Below are positions 37,983 through 49,399 of a DNA stretch of 64,000 nt, piece after piece (the first letter of the stretch is position 1; every line of letters starts with the position of its first letter). This DNA comes from Pardosa pseudoannulata (Eukaryota; Arthropoda; Arachnida; Araneae; Lycosidae): positions 19,433,956-19,497,955 of the forward strand of contig CM063506.1 in NCBI GenBank assembly GCA_032207245.1, read 5' to 3'. The notes under the pieces were generated by a model, which was not told the origin of the DNA, did no database searches, and saw only the letters and a list, made by a program, of their open reading frames with translations. A program made the translations under genes and the position numbers.

Positions 37983-39461
37983 ATGTACCATTTGGTACCC
38001 TTCTGTGAGTGGTAATGTGTATAACAAAACCCTTTGCCCACTTTCTCCCTCACTATTCCATTAAGGGGTACCTTGAGTAAGCAAATAGGTATGAAACCTT
38101 GCTTCCAATGTTTCTAGCTATAACAATGTAATCACCCATGTTTTTAATGAACTCAACAAATATCATCTTTAATGTAGATTTAAAAAAAAAAAAAAAAAAG
38201 TCATCAAGAGACCTCTTTTCTTTTTTTTTTTTTTTTTTTTTTTTTCCAGTAGCATTTCTGTTAATGTATTCATTTGCTATATTAAATGTAAATTATAAAA
38301 GTCTGTAAGTTGATCTGAATTTTCTTTTTCCCCTTTAGATTAGTATGCTGATCTTAGTAATGGGCAAAGGTGTTGTTGCAATGTCTTTAACCCAGAAAGT
38401 TATTTTGGCATCAGGAGTCCCTGTAACATTTCTTTTCATCATAATAGGATATTTAGGTGTAAGTATTTTTATTTATCCTTTTTTAAAATCTATTATTTTT
38501 ATACTGTTTATGCTCTTATGATCTAAAATACTCCATAAACAGTGACTATTAGATTGAGTTTATAATATTTCTGAAGAATTATTTCATGATTTTTATAATG
38601 CACCTATATTGTTAATTAGCTTTTTTATGAAAATGTCTGTATTGGAACTCTCTTCTTAAAATTAACATTACAGCATTATTATTTTTCAAGCTATTTCTTA
38701 TTTTCAGAACTGTATGTGTACATTTTAAACCTTCAAAATTTCTAATATACTAGTTCATTTATAAAAGTATTGTATTGTAATTTCTTTCTGACATCCTATT
38801 TAGTGCAAAAATAGAACATTATTACTAGTTCCCAATTAGAATTAAATATTTTTTTTGATTTGCTACATTTTAATGATACAAAAGTCATGGGGAAATATAA
38901 TACAATGGAGGTTAGCAACAAAATTTTCTGCAATTTTGTAAAAAAAAATTTCTTAGAAAGAAAATGCAGTTTGCTAATTTTTAGTAGATAAGTACCGATG
39001 TTTAGAGCAGCATACATTTACTTAACCTTTACAGAGTCAAGAGTAATGGTTGAAGTAACAATTTCATACCCCGTACAAAGAGAAGGTATAAAATCCTAGT
39101 TTTTTTTTTTAAATTTTTTATTCATAAGATTTTTGACTTGAAATTTGGATTGATTTAGGCATCATAATAATTTATTTCTGTTTCATAATAATATGATTTC
39201 AGTTGCCAGGTTTTAAATTATGTACCAATATAAAATTCCTAAAAAAACATTTAGTAATTAATATGCAAGATAGATTAAAAGGTAGAAAAAGTTTTAACTA
39301 TATAGTATCAGTTAAGTTTCAGTTGCATTTTACTTGTAATAGCTTTTATTTATCAGCCTAGGGAAATTAAGAATAATATAAATTGCAGTTTACAAACACA
39401 AAAATAGATTTCCTGATATAGATAATTATATATTTTTGAAATGAGGATAATCATTATTGAG

Positions 39462-39493
<32 letters not shown>

Positions 39494-41324
39494 ATACACA
39501 CACACACACACCAGGAAAGTTTACCTTGTTTTCTAAAATAAAATGCCTTTTTTCTTGAAATATTTATTTTAATTTTAGTTGCGTTATGAAAATATTCCGT
39601 TGATGGTAGTATTTTATATTCTTGGTCTTTTGGAGCCAGTGTATATCATCTACAAATTTTACTATGTAAGTATTTCTAGTTAGAATATATTTTATAAAAA
39701 TACAAATTCCAAAAATGTTTATCTGCTATATAAATCCACATACTTGCCCCAATCAGTACCAAAATGATTCATGATTATGTGATATCATTGAGAATATCAT
39801 GGAATATTTTTCAATTGATTTTGAGCAGCCACTTTTGACATATCGGGGAAAACCATTTAATTTTTTTGCATATTCTTTCCTATTATTGAGTTGATATCAA
39901 TAAATGGCTGTTCTCTCATTGTTACAATCATTATCAACTGGTACTTGGTATTCTGCATTACATATATATATGTTATGCATATATGTATTATATATATATA
40001 TATACACCGTATATTTCCATCTATAAGCCAAGAATTTTTGGGGCTTTTTAAAGACCTAAAGTGAGGGGTCTGCTTATATACAGATCCGTGGAACATATGT
40101 TATACATGTGTTTTTTGGCAAAGTTTTTTGCCATTGGTGAAAAAGATTGCCAAATCAGCAAAAATTAATGGAACAGTTTTAAAGAAACGGTATAGAAAGA
40201 AAAAGAAAATGCATATCAGCAAAAAGTAAATAAAGCTTGTAAAAATTTTGAAATGAAAAAACATAAATTTTGAAAAATAAATTTAAAATGACTCTTATCT
40301 GTGTTATAATCCCTCTAAAACAACAGTACTGTAACGGTAGCAGATCGGCTAAACTTCTAATAAACACAATTCTATGTAAACCAGAAACAATCAATAAATT
40401 GCCAAACATAGCATTTTTTTAAGCTTATATCCCTCAATTTAAGAAAAAGTTATCTTTATATAGGGTTACCAGAATTGAAACTTGCCGTTAGCATCTAAGT
40501 AAAAATACCACAGGTCATATAATCTAATGCTGCGATTATCAAACCATGCTCCCTGGCGGGGAACTAGATAAATTAGCGTAAATTGTGAAATTAACTAAGA
40601 CGCATGAAGTTAATTAAAATTTAAAATATAAGTTGTTTTATCGCGCCACTTTTAAATGTTAAGATATGCCCTTGTATTTATCTCAAGGTGTGACCGATCC
40701 ATTACCTTCGCAGTATTTAAATTGGATGCTGTGTTGAAAAGGGTTTGAGAAGGTTGGTCTAGCCTCTTAATTTAAAGCAAATTGGTTGGGAAATATTTCC
40801 TTTGCTTTACCTGCTTGGTGACATTTTAAGCTTCTTAGTGACATATTTGAACATTCTACAAATTGTTTTTTTCACATCGGCTTATATACAAGTTTTGAAC
40901 TTGAGTAATCTTTTGAAAGAAAATCGTACCTTCGACTTATATACAGATCAACTTATATTCAGAAATATACGGTATATATACAAATAAAAAATGGCAACAA
41001 AACTGCAAATGTTATAAATTTTCAAAAAATAATCCTTTCTTAATTTTTATATTTTCAGTACGAAGCTTTCACATTTCCTTTCCTTCTGTTGTACACAATA
41101 ATATAAATTTTTAATTAAAACATAAATTTAGGCTATCAATTAATTGTGTATAAATTTTATTTTTATTTTCAGATGGTTCTAAAATTATTCTTAGCAGTTT
41201 AATTTTGAGCACATAAATGATTATGTATTAAAAATGTTACAGATTTTATTTACTTGTTAGTATTATTGTTAATGCTACATATATTCAGAAATCTACTTTT
41301 AAAATTTCCACTGTAGTTGTTGTA

Positions 41325-41362
<38 letters not shown>

Positions 41363-44024
41363 GCTCATATATATGATACATAATTTTGTATTGAAATGTT
41401 GATTTTTCATGAAAATACAAATTATTTTTAAAATTCATACACAGCTATATCACTATTTTCTAAAGATAAGAACATTAAAAAAATATTTAAGAAAATTAAC
41501 AAATTGAGGCAAGTTTTGAGTAAATGTGAGTACCCAAAAAGAAAAGGCAATTTTTTATAGTGTTTAGTAGTTTAAGTGATATTTTTGTACAAATTTTCTG
41601 TGATGGATGATGTCCCCATCTTGCAACTTATTTAGAATAATTTACTTTGCTTTTAAATGTGATAGGGGAAAAGTAAATATTAAAGATAAGTCACTAAGGT
41701 GAAGATGTGAATATTTCTGGAAGAAAACTCATCTTAAAATTTCATAAAATTGGAAAATTGTACTGTGAAACTTCAACTATAATTGACAAAGATTGACTAT
41801 AGAGACATGGTTTCCATGCACCTGGAAAGTCAGGTAAAATCATGGATTTAGACAATGAATTAATTTTGTCATGAAAAGTCTTTATTTTCCAAGTAAAATG
41901 AGTAAAAGTCATGGATCTGCTAAGCTACCAATTTAAAAAAAATTTTAAAATGCCTCTGTAACTGAATTTCTTTTCTGAATGGAAGTGGCTCCTATTTGTC
42001 CAGAGCTGGACTCCCATTCATCTATTTTTAGCACACTAAGACATTTGACATATTACAATGCTTTAACTTTGTGGTAAAACAATTGCTACTAGTGACCAGG
42101 TGTGTTTGTGCTCCGGTGTGTAGTATCTCATTATGCATCATTTTGCCGATGGTTGAGAAGAAAAAAAGAAGGGGATGATTTTGGAACATTCTTGACCAAA
42201 CTGGTGATCATGTGTATAATTTCATTTTGAGAAGTGAAACGATTGAAAGATAAGAGCGTTGAAAAGCCGACACTCTGGTGTAGAGTGCACTACACCAGAA
42301 AGGTCTTAATTCTTCTATCGCAGCAGTGCGGTTCTATTAGAAATGTTTTTTTATCATGTGTTTATGAAGCAAGACCAGAGTAGGCTTCTCTCTTACCCTT
42401 ATGTTCGGTCTGCTGGGCCCGACCCATCCCTTCCACCTTAGTTTCCAAAATTAATTTAAGACTGAAGAAAATTTAATATTGAGTCAGACAGCAAAAACAT
42501 GGTGTGAAGAAAACAAAACACAGAGATGCCTCAAAGAAAGTTATTAAAGACAAAGAAACATGGAATAGAGCAATAAAGGGAGCCTCCTAGTTTGAAGTTG
42601 TGGGATTGCTATGGCAATTTGTAATTTAATCATAAATCATAACAATATGACCAATTATAAATTTGTATTGATATTTTGAAAAAATTGCTTTGTGACAAGA
42701 ATTTGAATGATGAATGCATCTTTAGGCATAATAATGATGATTCTAAGCATATAGCCTTGGCGCTACATATCATGCAAGATACCAAAGTTTATGAAATTCC
42801 TTCCTCAGTCACCTGACCATAATCCTATTGAATATATATTGGAAACTCTTAAAAGAAATTTCAGATTCAGGCACATTTCAAACATAAGTTAACATATGTA
42901 CTTAGATAAGACTACATCAAGGTCTGCAACAGAAAACATAGTTAAATCTATGTCAAAGTGATTCAAAGACATTATCAAAGTTGAAAAATACTCTACAAGG
43001 TATTTATTGACTTATTTTTTACAAATATGTGAAATATTATGTACTGTACAAATACTTTTCACACCACTAGAGGATGGACTGTTTTTGTTTTCTGTATATT
43101 TTACTTGGTTTCTAATACTTTTTATTTCAAATTTCGCATAGAAACAGTAAAATATATTCCTTCCTAAATGTGTTTGCTTACTTTAAATTTTCCTTATGTA
43201 ATTTTTTAATGAGCCTTTATGTATTTTAATAGGGACTCTTTCACTCATTGTATATGTTATAAAAGTTTTCCATAATCTAGCTCAAATACCGTAAGTTGTT
43301 TGTACAAAGCAAACATTCTTTAGAAAAAATCAATTATTCAAAAAATAAATAGAACTTTTTTTTTCTTTTTTGAGGGAAAAATTGCTTTTTATTATTATTG
43401 CATCTCACTTATATCATTATATGTTATTCATTAATCATTATTTAATTATATATATGTATATATAAATTTATAGGATTGGTGTCTAGGGGTGTTAACAGAC
43501 TAAATTAACAATAACAAATATTTAAGGATGTAACAACACAGAAAACATATAAAGACAAATAATTAATCTCTAGTGTAGGTATGACATAGACACCTTACTC
43601 GGTAAATTGAAGAGCTCAAGTGCCATGGGCCCTTCACTTTACTAGCTTACTCTTTCCTCAACCAAAATTTGTAGGATTGGCATCTAGGGGTATTGTAAGA
43701 CAAATTCAATGAAACTAAATTAACAACAGCAAAAATTAATATTAGTAGATATTAGCAATGATTTCTGTGTTGTTACATCATTGGTAACAGCACAGAAAAT
43801 ATTTAAACATTTAAAGGCAAATAATTAATCTGCAGTGTAGATGCAACATAAACATACAACTCAGTGTTCACATAAATTGAGGGAGCTCGAATGCCGTGGG
43901 TCCTTCACTCATCCAGGTTGCTCCTTCCTTTGTCCTCGAGTTATTCCCTCTACAGTTTCTTATTCACCCAACTCTTCTAAGTGATGAGGGTGCTATTTTG
44001 CATGGATGCACAGCACTAAAATCC

Positions 44025-44079
<55 letters not shown>

Positions 44080-45389
44080 CAGTATCATAGTAACATACAA
44101 TAACTAGTCCAAAAAGATGAATTTTTAGTTATGTACATCTAATAGTGGTTAAAAACTATATGCTTTCGATTGTGTCAAGGGATTTAACAATTAACTATTT
44201 CAGAAATTTATTAAATAGAGCATAGAATATTAAAGAATTAATTTCAATTGCTATTTTTTATTAAAATTTCATTATTCATTAAAATTAAACTTGGCAAATT
44301 CTAAACTGTTAATAAAAAGTTTATTGGTTTAATTGTACTTTGGACAAAGTAAAATAATTTTTAAAAATTCGTTATTTTTCCTATATTCACCAAAGTATCT
44401 ATACCCATTTTGAGTATATCAACTTCCTTTTATAGACTGCAACATATGAAGATGATGATGATTCAACTTATGATAGTACATTTGCCTGTGGGTATTTTGC
44501 ACTTGTTATATGGGTTCTGCTTTTTGTGTCTACTCTGTACTTCACTAGGTATTACTTTGGAAAAGGACTCAAGCAAAAAAGTAAGTATAATTGTTAAATA
44601 CTTTTAGTGTAAAGAGTTTTTAAAACCCTTTGCTTTTGGTGTGTATTAAGAAATTTCTTTCTTTTTTAAATGAGTTTATTACCAAAGTTATTTATTCTTT
44701 AGTTTTAAATTATGTTTTTTATCTTACTTGTTATAATAATACTAGGTGATATAAAAAATTTGTTACCACCCAGTTGAATGCCTGTATACTTTATGATTTC
44801 TTACTTGGAACTGAACTGTCAACTGTCTATTTAGGTAAAATTTCGGTAGATTAATGAACCATTCATGTAATGTTTTATCTTAAAATAAAACTTTCACAAA
44901 ATATTTTATGAAAAAAATAAACCCTTAAAAAAAACTTATTTTTTAAAAACAGACCCTTCAGAACATTTTAGTTTTAAATAGGACCCATCACAAAATTCTT
45001 TCTGTAGAAAAAGATTTTTTACAAATCTGTGTTATCTTAAAAATTTACCTTTTAACCAAGCAAATAAACCTTCCCTAAAATGAAAATGTATCTAAGGGAA
45101 CAAACATAATTTAATGGCCAAAAAAAGGACACCTGTCTAGGTCCACACTTTTAACAATCTTGTGAATTCCTTATTTCTGTTAAAAATGTGTTATCCACTT
45201 CAGATTTAGCTTCAAATTCTGCTACTTACTTGGTTTGGACATATTACTGATATTGAATTCATACACTGAGACTGGTGAAAATTTGATTTGAGAGATTTTG
45301 AAAAGAAAAATTGTCCCATAACACTGATCACAAAAAATTATCACCCGATAGTGAACAATAAAAATTGCAGTTAAACATTGAATGCTACC

Positions 45390-45426
<37 letters not shown>

Positions 45427-46045
45427 ACTTTATAATTGGCCCTATACACCATTATTGGTATTTTCAAATCTATTAGCAACAGATGTATATATCTGTAATA
45501 TTTTTTCTTCTGTGTTTTCTGCATTCAGTGCTAACTAACTTATCTATTTTTTTAATATATATTTTTTGTGTTACAACTCTTTTACAAAACTAAAAAAAAA
45601 TCTAAAACTTTGAAGTCTCAGATGTAGTGGTCTCAGAATGTTGTATGTTTTCTAATAAAACAGGACCTTATTTTCACATATTCACAAAACAAGACATTTG
45701 CATAAGAATATAATGCTAATTTCAGTTTTACTAAATTATGAGTAAATTTTCAACAATTTTTAAAAACAGGAATTTTGAAAAGTCTGGACAGAACCCTGGT
45801 AATGTAAGATAATAACAGATCTTTATTAAAGCAATCTTAACATCAGATCTTACCGTAGGTTAAATAATAAAAGATAAAATTTGCTCTCTTTTCTCTGCTA
45901 ATTTGCAAAAAATATGATTTTTTGTTATTGCTATAAAATATGTATTTATTTAGTGTTTGGAAATGGAGATGATCATCAGTCTCCAGTTGGCACTGTTAAT
46001 GAAGGAGCAGTTTCAGAAGTAGAAAATACAGGTTTACATTCATAA
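29997..46045 (+). CDS. Multipass membrane protein, 346 aa, 8 exons, function unknown
   Basis: Eight exons with GT-AG introns join without any frame break into 347 codons including the stop. The N-terminus (1-42) is hydrophilic and proline/serine-rich. About eight hydrophobic segments follow, roughly at residues 43-64, 76-98, 104-124, 138-158, 178-205, 218-240, 244-266 and 288-310. An acidic loop (YEDDDDSTYD) lies near 271-280. The C-terminal 35 residues are hydrophilic and probably cytosolic. There is no N-terminal signal peptide. I do not recognise it securely; a possible fit is the uncharacterised invertebrate DUF7789 membrane family, which cannot be checked here. It is transcribed away from PANK4. 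The start ATG is followed by a continuous reading frame to a GT donor. Confidence 0.85.
30732..31721 (+). mobile_element. hAT-like non-autonomous DNA transposon, copy 1
   Basis: Begins CAGGGTTGGCAAAACCCC and ends AGCCAACCCTG, so the termini are inverted repeats. Flanking 8-mers ATTGAAGG and ATTGTAGG match at 7 of 8 positions, the target-site size of hAT elements. Subterminal repeats of GGTTTTTTC occur at both ends. No transposase frame is visible. It is in intron 1, about 200 bp before exon 2. A second copy lies in the opposite orientation at 33536-34853. Confidence 0.88.
31923..32082 (+). CDS. Membrane protein exon 2 (residues 34-87)
   Basis: 160 nt after a TAG acceptor. Carries the first membrane segment (LEWVYLAVSLVALTVCLGI) and the start of the second. 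Ends with one base of a Leu codon; donor GTAAG. Confidence 0.82.
32083..33341 (+). other. Membrane protein gene intron 2
   Basis: AT-rich intron with a poly-A tract at 32596-32619 preceded by a less AT-rich stretch. No element body could be recognised. No coding signal. Confidence 0.6.
33342..33493 (+). CDS. Membrane protein exon 3 (residues 87-137)
   Basis: 152 nt encoding FCYHYVIHSLFTESWDELMV then FVVSNIIVLVYCITNYV, finishing membrane segment 2 and giving segment 3, then a short polar loop. Phase 0 end; donor GTATG. An hAT-like element starts only 42 bp after this exon. Confidence 0.85.
33536..34853 (-). mobile_element. hAT-like non-autonomous DNA transposon, copy 2 (inverted)
   Basis: Plus strand starts CAGGGTTGCC and ends TTTGCCAACCCTG. 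The flanking 8-mer GTTTTGAA is perfectly duplicated (33528-33535 and 34854-34861), which fixes both ends. The right half is the reverse complement of the left half of copy 1 at 30732 over several hundred bases. It is about 330 bp longer, with extra internal sequence around 33840-34330. No intact transposase frame. It lies in intron 3. Confidence 0.93.
35459..35644 (+). CDS. Membrane protein exon 4 (residues 138-199)
   Basis: 186 nt, phase 0 at both ends. Encodes membrane segment 4 (VRLVIVCTLSPFLIVVGILQ), a loop with SYRYCVSNNLLYNTVGG, then the start of segment 5 (MFHICVSLLIFDLQLQ). Acceptor CTAG, donor GTAAG. Confidence 0.88.
35645..36800 (+). other. Membrane protein gene intron 4, proximal unassigned part
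   Basis: AT-rich with no coding signal. The segment around 36000-36300 is less AT-rich, but I could not match it to any repeat in the window. Confidence 0.5.
36836..37243 (-). mobile_element. Divergent LTR related to the 58104-58690 family
   Basis: On the minus strand it starts with TGTAATATATCAAAATTATT, the terminus of that LTR family. At its far end (plus strand) it has GAGAACTCAGAAGTC...TTTATT...AGAGCAGC, which parallels the polyadenylation-signal region of the family. The middle is less AT-rich and poorly matched. The 106-codon open frame inside it is not supported as a gene. Confidence 0.5.
37237..37267 (+). repeat. (AT)n microsatellite between two LTR-like segments
   Basis: AT repeat directly abutting the LTR terminus at 37243 and followed by another LTR-like segment. 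Confidence 0.8.
37271..37824 (-). mobile_element. Possible second LTR (minus strand)
   Basis: On the minus strand it would begin TGTCTAGCGACAATT and end GGATCACGACA (TG...CA), with AATAAACTTATT near the end as a polyadenylation signal. It is markedly less AT-rich than its surroundings. No target duplication was found and an AT microsatellite interrupts it, so ends are tentative. Confidence 0.4.
37911..37982 (+). repeat. TA/TACATA microsatellite
   Basis: Alternating TATATACA and ACATACAT units grading into pure TA, in intron 4 of the membrane-protein gene. Confidence 0.85.
38339..38458 (+). CDS. Membrane protein exon 5 (residues 200-239)
   Basis: 120 nt, phase 0. Encodes ISMLILVMGKGVVAMSLTQK then VILASGVPVTFLFIIIGYLG, covering the end of membrane segment 5 and segment 6. 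Pyrimidine-rich acceptor and GTAAG donor. Confidence 0.88.
39462..39512 (+). repeat. TA-TG-CA compound microsatellite forming a perfect hairpin
   Basis: A TA run, then TG repeats, then a TATA turn, then CA repeats. The TG and CA arms are complementary, so the single strand could fold into a long hairpin. Located in intron 5. Confidence 0.85.
39579..39665 (+). CDS. Membrane protein exon 6 (residues 240-268)
   Basis: 87 nt, phase 0. Encodes LRYENIPLMVVFYILGLLEP then VYIIYKFYY, membrane segment 7. Acceptor TTTTAG, donor GTAAG. Confidence 0.87.
40005..40975. mobile_element. Inverted-repeat DNA element (MITE-like), family unassigned
   Basis: Left end ACCGTATATTTCCATCTATA and right end, reverse-complemented, ACCGTATATTTCTGAATATA share the first 13 bases, then ATATAAG-type repeats. 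Further TTATATACAGATC-type repeats occur just inside both ends. The interior (about 970 bp) has no transposase frame. Flanks are TA repeats, so a target duplication cannot be read. Located in intron 6. Confidence 0.7.
41328..41356 (+). repeat. Poly-A tract (29)
   Basis: A run in intron 6 of the membrane-protein gene. No retroposed body recognised. Confidence 0.9.
42690..43071 (+). pseudogene. Tc1-like transposase C-terminal remnant with right terminal repeat
   Basis: Frames show FRHNNDDSKHIALA, then after a frameshift PQSPDHNPIEYILETLKRNF, the Tc1/mariner DDE region (aspartate block, then SPDxNPIE with the catalytic Glu). Next come NIVKSMSKXFKDIIK and STRYL, typical of the Tc1 C-terminus. 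CAAATACTTTTCACACCACT at 43051-43070 matches the usual Tc1 end (AGTGGTGTGAAAAGTATTTG reversed). The N-terminal DNA-binding part and a left repeat were not recognised. Broken by stops. Confidence 0.75.
43471..43945 (+). repeat. Two-unit diverged tandem repeat
   Basis: TAGGATTGGTGTCTAGGGGT at 43471 recurs as TAGGATTGGCATCTAGGGGT at 43672. Both units continue with CAAATAATTAATCT, AGTGTAG, GAGCTC and GCC(A/G)TGGG(C/T)CCTTCACT in the same order. The first unit is 201 bp; the second is longer through insertions. Origin unknown. Confidence 0.82.
44027..44077 (+). repeat. (TA)n microsatellite
   Basis: Pure TA repeat of about 50 bp in intron 6, just before exon 7. Confidence 0.9.
44436..44580 (+). CDS. 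Membrane protein exon 7 (residues 269-317)
   Basis: 145 nt. Encodes the acidic loop TATYEDDDDSTYDSTFACGY and membrane segment 8 (FALVIWVLLFVSTLYFTRYY), then FGKGLKQK. Ends with one base of a Met codon; donor GTAAG. Confidence 0.87.
45395..45424 (+). repeat. Poly-A tract (30)
   Basis: A run in intron 7 of the membrane-protein gene. Confidence 0.9.
45954..46045 (+). CDS. Membrane protein exon 8 (residues 317-346 and stop)
   Basis: 92 nt after a TTTAG acceptor. Encodes MFGNGDDHQSPVGTVNEGAV then SEVENTGLHS and TAA. Hydrophilic acidic tail. The 3' UTR follows; its end is not fixed, with several AATAAA motifs downstream (for example near 46180-46250). Confidence 0.83.
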
Positions 46046-46900
46046 TGCTTCATTTTCCACTAAAATTAGTAAGTATGTTATTAATATATTTTTTATTATA
46101 GCATTTTTATATTAACATGTGGATGGTCCCAAAAAAGTATAATTAAAATTAACCTTTCATCTGTGGTTTTTCATAAGAAAATTAAAATAAACTTACAGTG
46201 CTGAGTTAATCAAAAAATAAATTTTACAGTCAATTTTTATTCATACTCAATAAATATCTCAGGGCTTTGAGCAGGAACTGAACTAAAAATCAGAAAAACA
46301 TTATTTTGGTCGGAACGAAAACCGGAACGGAACTTTAATAAATCTATTTATTGCAGTTCAATATATCTTCAGTCATTTTGTTTCTATAACCAACTTATCA
46401 ATATTTTCTAATTTAATATCAATCATATAATCATCGTCATTACATGTATATTGCTTCTCAATTTCCCGTTTTGATGTTCACTAGTACTTTTCTGTTTCAG
46501 TTTTGCATGAAACTACTTGTAGAAGATACATTTAATTCAGTTGAATGTTTAGTTGTCAAATGAGATTTTGATAGTGGATAAAAAATACCATTGTTTACTG
46601 TTCTCTGCTTACCACTCTTATCATACATGCTGGTTAATTATATCAATTTACATAGTGTACCAATTCAAAAAAGAATAAAATCTTCTAAATTTTGATAGAA
46701 TTATATTTTTTGGTTGACATAATTATGTTTTTAGCACAAATAAGAATATACATAAGATCATTCCTTCAGACCTGAACTGAAAACTACTTGATTTAATGTG
46801 AAAATTTGAATTTTTTATATTTTCAAGAGCATGTTAAGGTGGAAGAGTGACTGTTATCTCAAAAGAGGGTCCGTGTAGTTTGGAAGCAATGACCAATTTG
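46046..46900 (+). other. Probable 3' UTR and intergenic start
   Basis: AT-rich non-coding DNA after the stop codon, with AATAAA-type signals near 46185, 46216 and 46250. No coding or repeat structure recognised. Confidence 0.5.
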
Positions 46901-46916
46901 AAGACCCCCCCCCCAG

Positions 46917-47097
46917 GCTATGCTGCCAGACAATGGCTGAATAGTAGGGGGCTGATATTTGTTATCAGAGTCTGTGGGCTTAAATTCTGCTGCTGGCATG
47001 GATGTTTGTAGCCATTTCGAATTAGCTTTAAACAATAGGTTCCTGTCTCATTAGCCCTAGTGTATCCTAAAAGTAGACCATAACATTCTAAACCAAT
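46917..47097 (+). mobile_element. tRNA-derived SINE copy (near full length)
   Basis: Contains GGGGCTGATATTTGTTATCA, a weak B box (GGGCTTAAATTCTGCTGCTG), GGCATGGATGTTTGTAGCCA, a decayed hairpin, CCTGTCTCATTAGCCCTAGT and a CTAAACCAATCC tail. Colinear with 11938-12096 and extends further 5'. A short poly-C run precedes it. Confidence 0.82.
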
Positions 47098-49399
47098 CCG
47101 AGGCTTTGCCTACCACCTCCAGAGAAAGCTTTACCTTATGTAATACAACCTCTTGTTTATATTAGCAATATTTACAATTTATAATTTGTATATATTGGTT
47201 CATTTAAATTTTATGAAATTTGAGTCATAAGTATCATTTTTGTATAATTGAATCAAAGAATACTTAAATTTAAATTATTTGTATTATTTAACCATTATTA
47301 AAGGATACATGCTTAAACAAAATTTTATATATCATTGTAACTAATACATCTTTTATTCATAATTAGGTATTGTTTAGAAACTAACATTCTTAAGTTGTAG
47401 TAAACTATGTCAATTCTAAAGCAGGATCAATGTACTAGTAAAATCTCTGTTACAAAATAGAAAGAAATTCAAATCAAATATGCTTCAAAATGTTAAACCA
47501 AATTAAAACAATCATTGATTTAAATTAGCCCATGATGAAAATATTACATTTAGGTACCATACTAAAATTTGTGCTGAAAAATTAATTGTTCAATTTTAGT
47601 TATAGAGCAGGAAAGTATGTGTGTATATAAATTTGGATGTATATGTGTATATGTCTACACACACTACACTCAGTGCTGCATGTCTCAAGGAGTTGGGGAA
47701 AGGGGTAAGACAAACCTATCTGCATTTCCCAAATTTTTTTTCCATAATCTGTGAAGAAACAAGGATTTTAACTGACTGTCATTTTAATTAAAGTGAGCTT
47801 TTTTAAAAAATAAAAGAAGTAGAAGAAGAGGTATTTATATACTAATGCGCAATCTTAATTCCTTTTTCTTTACATAATATTTATTTCATCAACAGGAAGC
47901 CAAATTTACCAATTACATTTTATCATAAAATTTGGCAGCTTAGTTAACATTCTGAGCAACATTTTTTGCAACTAATCCAAACACACTCACTTTTTTTTAA
48001 CACAATTTTCTTAATAAAAGTGAGCCTAAAAATGACGCTTATTAATAAGTTTACATATTAAGATGCAAGTTTGAGTAAACTTTAAAATACTTGATATTAG
48101 AGTTCTTAATCTTTTAAAACACAGTATGTATTGCTAAAAAATACTGTGTTCATTTATCAAAATTTACCTAAGGACATGTTGCTGTTTTAACTTGTTTTAG
48201 CACAATCTATCTATTTGAAGCTAAATTTGTGTAGAGTTTATAAAAATTTATGCAATTGATTAAGTTTTTCTTAACTCTTTATTTGGAGATAATTGTATTT
48301 TTTTGTGTGTGTTTGTGTAATAATATATCTTGGTTCTGTTTGACATTCTGTTATTTACATGCTACAGTAATGCATGCTTTAAAATGTTAATAAAATTTAT
48401 TCAGTAGTTATTTTTATTTATTCATTTCAGTGAGAATATTTTGGAAGTACATTGGATCATCTTAATCATAGACCATTTATGTTAAATTGTATATGGTTGT
48501 TATATCATCCTTCTTTAATTCATAATATATTTGAACTCTTAGTGTATCTTGCTGACTATTTTACTCTTAAAATTTAGATTTTTATTTATTCCTTTTTACT
48601 TAACACTTTGCTAGTAGGTGCTATTTTCCCCATTTTAGAACTTGTTGGGGATAATCAAATTATTATAATTAATCGAGTATTTAACTGTTATCATGCAACT
48701 GAGATTACTGTTTTCCCACTTTCAAAACTTATTATTTCTGAAGTATAATCATAGTCTCCCACATGAAAAGAATCAAAGTACTCAGTATACAAGTTTTTTG
48801 TTGTAATTGTTACTTTGATTTATTACTATTTAAAAAGTTTGTGTGCCATTGCTCTATAAATAATCTAGCCTTAATTCCCTGATTATCTCTATATATTTTC
48901 TTTAACATGTGCTCTAGAACATGACATAAAATGTCTGTGTTCTCTGCTCATTATCTAGTAATCTGTAATATTAAAAGCAGTGATATATCATTTGATTAAT
49001 TTTAAATGACAAAATCTTATTACTCATTCTTTCTTCGTTTAACAATCTCTCATTATTTTTTAAATAACTAAAACTAAAAGCTAGTGGTAGCTGTTTTCAT
49101 TATTACCAAGTATTGAACTCTAAAAAAAATGAATTTGAGATTTCCGTCAATAAAATTCATAAATTCAGTTACATGTGAAAGTTTATAATTTTGATGTATT
49201 GAAAAAAAATATGGAGTAGATTAGTTTTAAAAGTCTGGATATTGTCAGTACTGATATTATAATAATTTTCTGTCTCTCATATGTGTAATGCAGCAAAATT
49301 AATCCACTGGTCACATAGAAATGTTTTTACCCCTTATTTTTAATTTCCTGAGCTTACTGGGCAATGAGAGGCCTAATTAGTATGCAGTTGTGGCTCCAT
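47098..49399. other. Intergenic AT-rich DNA, nothing recognised
   Basis: No protein-like open frame and no match to the repeats seen elsewhere in the window. Some of it could be a long 3' UTR of the membrane-protein gene. Confidence 0.55.

Noticed and set aside
42060..42690. Left part of the Tc1-like element
   Set aside because: GTGGTGTAG-like words occur near 42280, but no terminal repeat or DNA-binding-domain frame could be supported.
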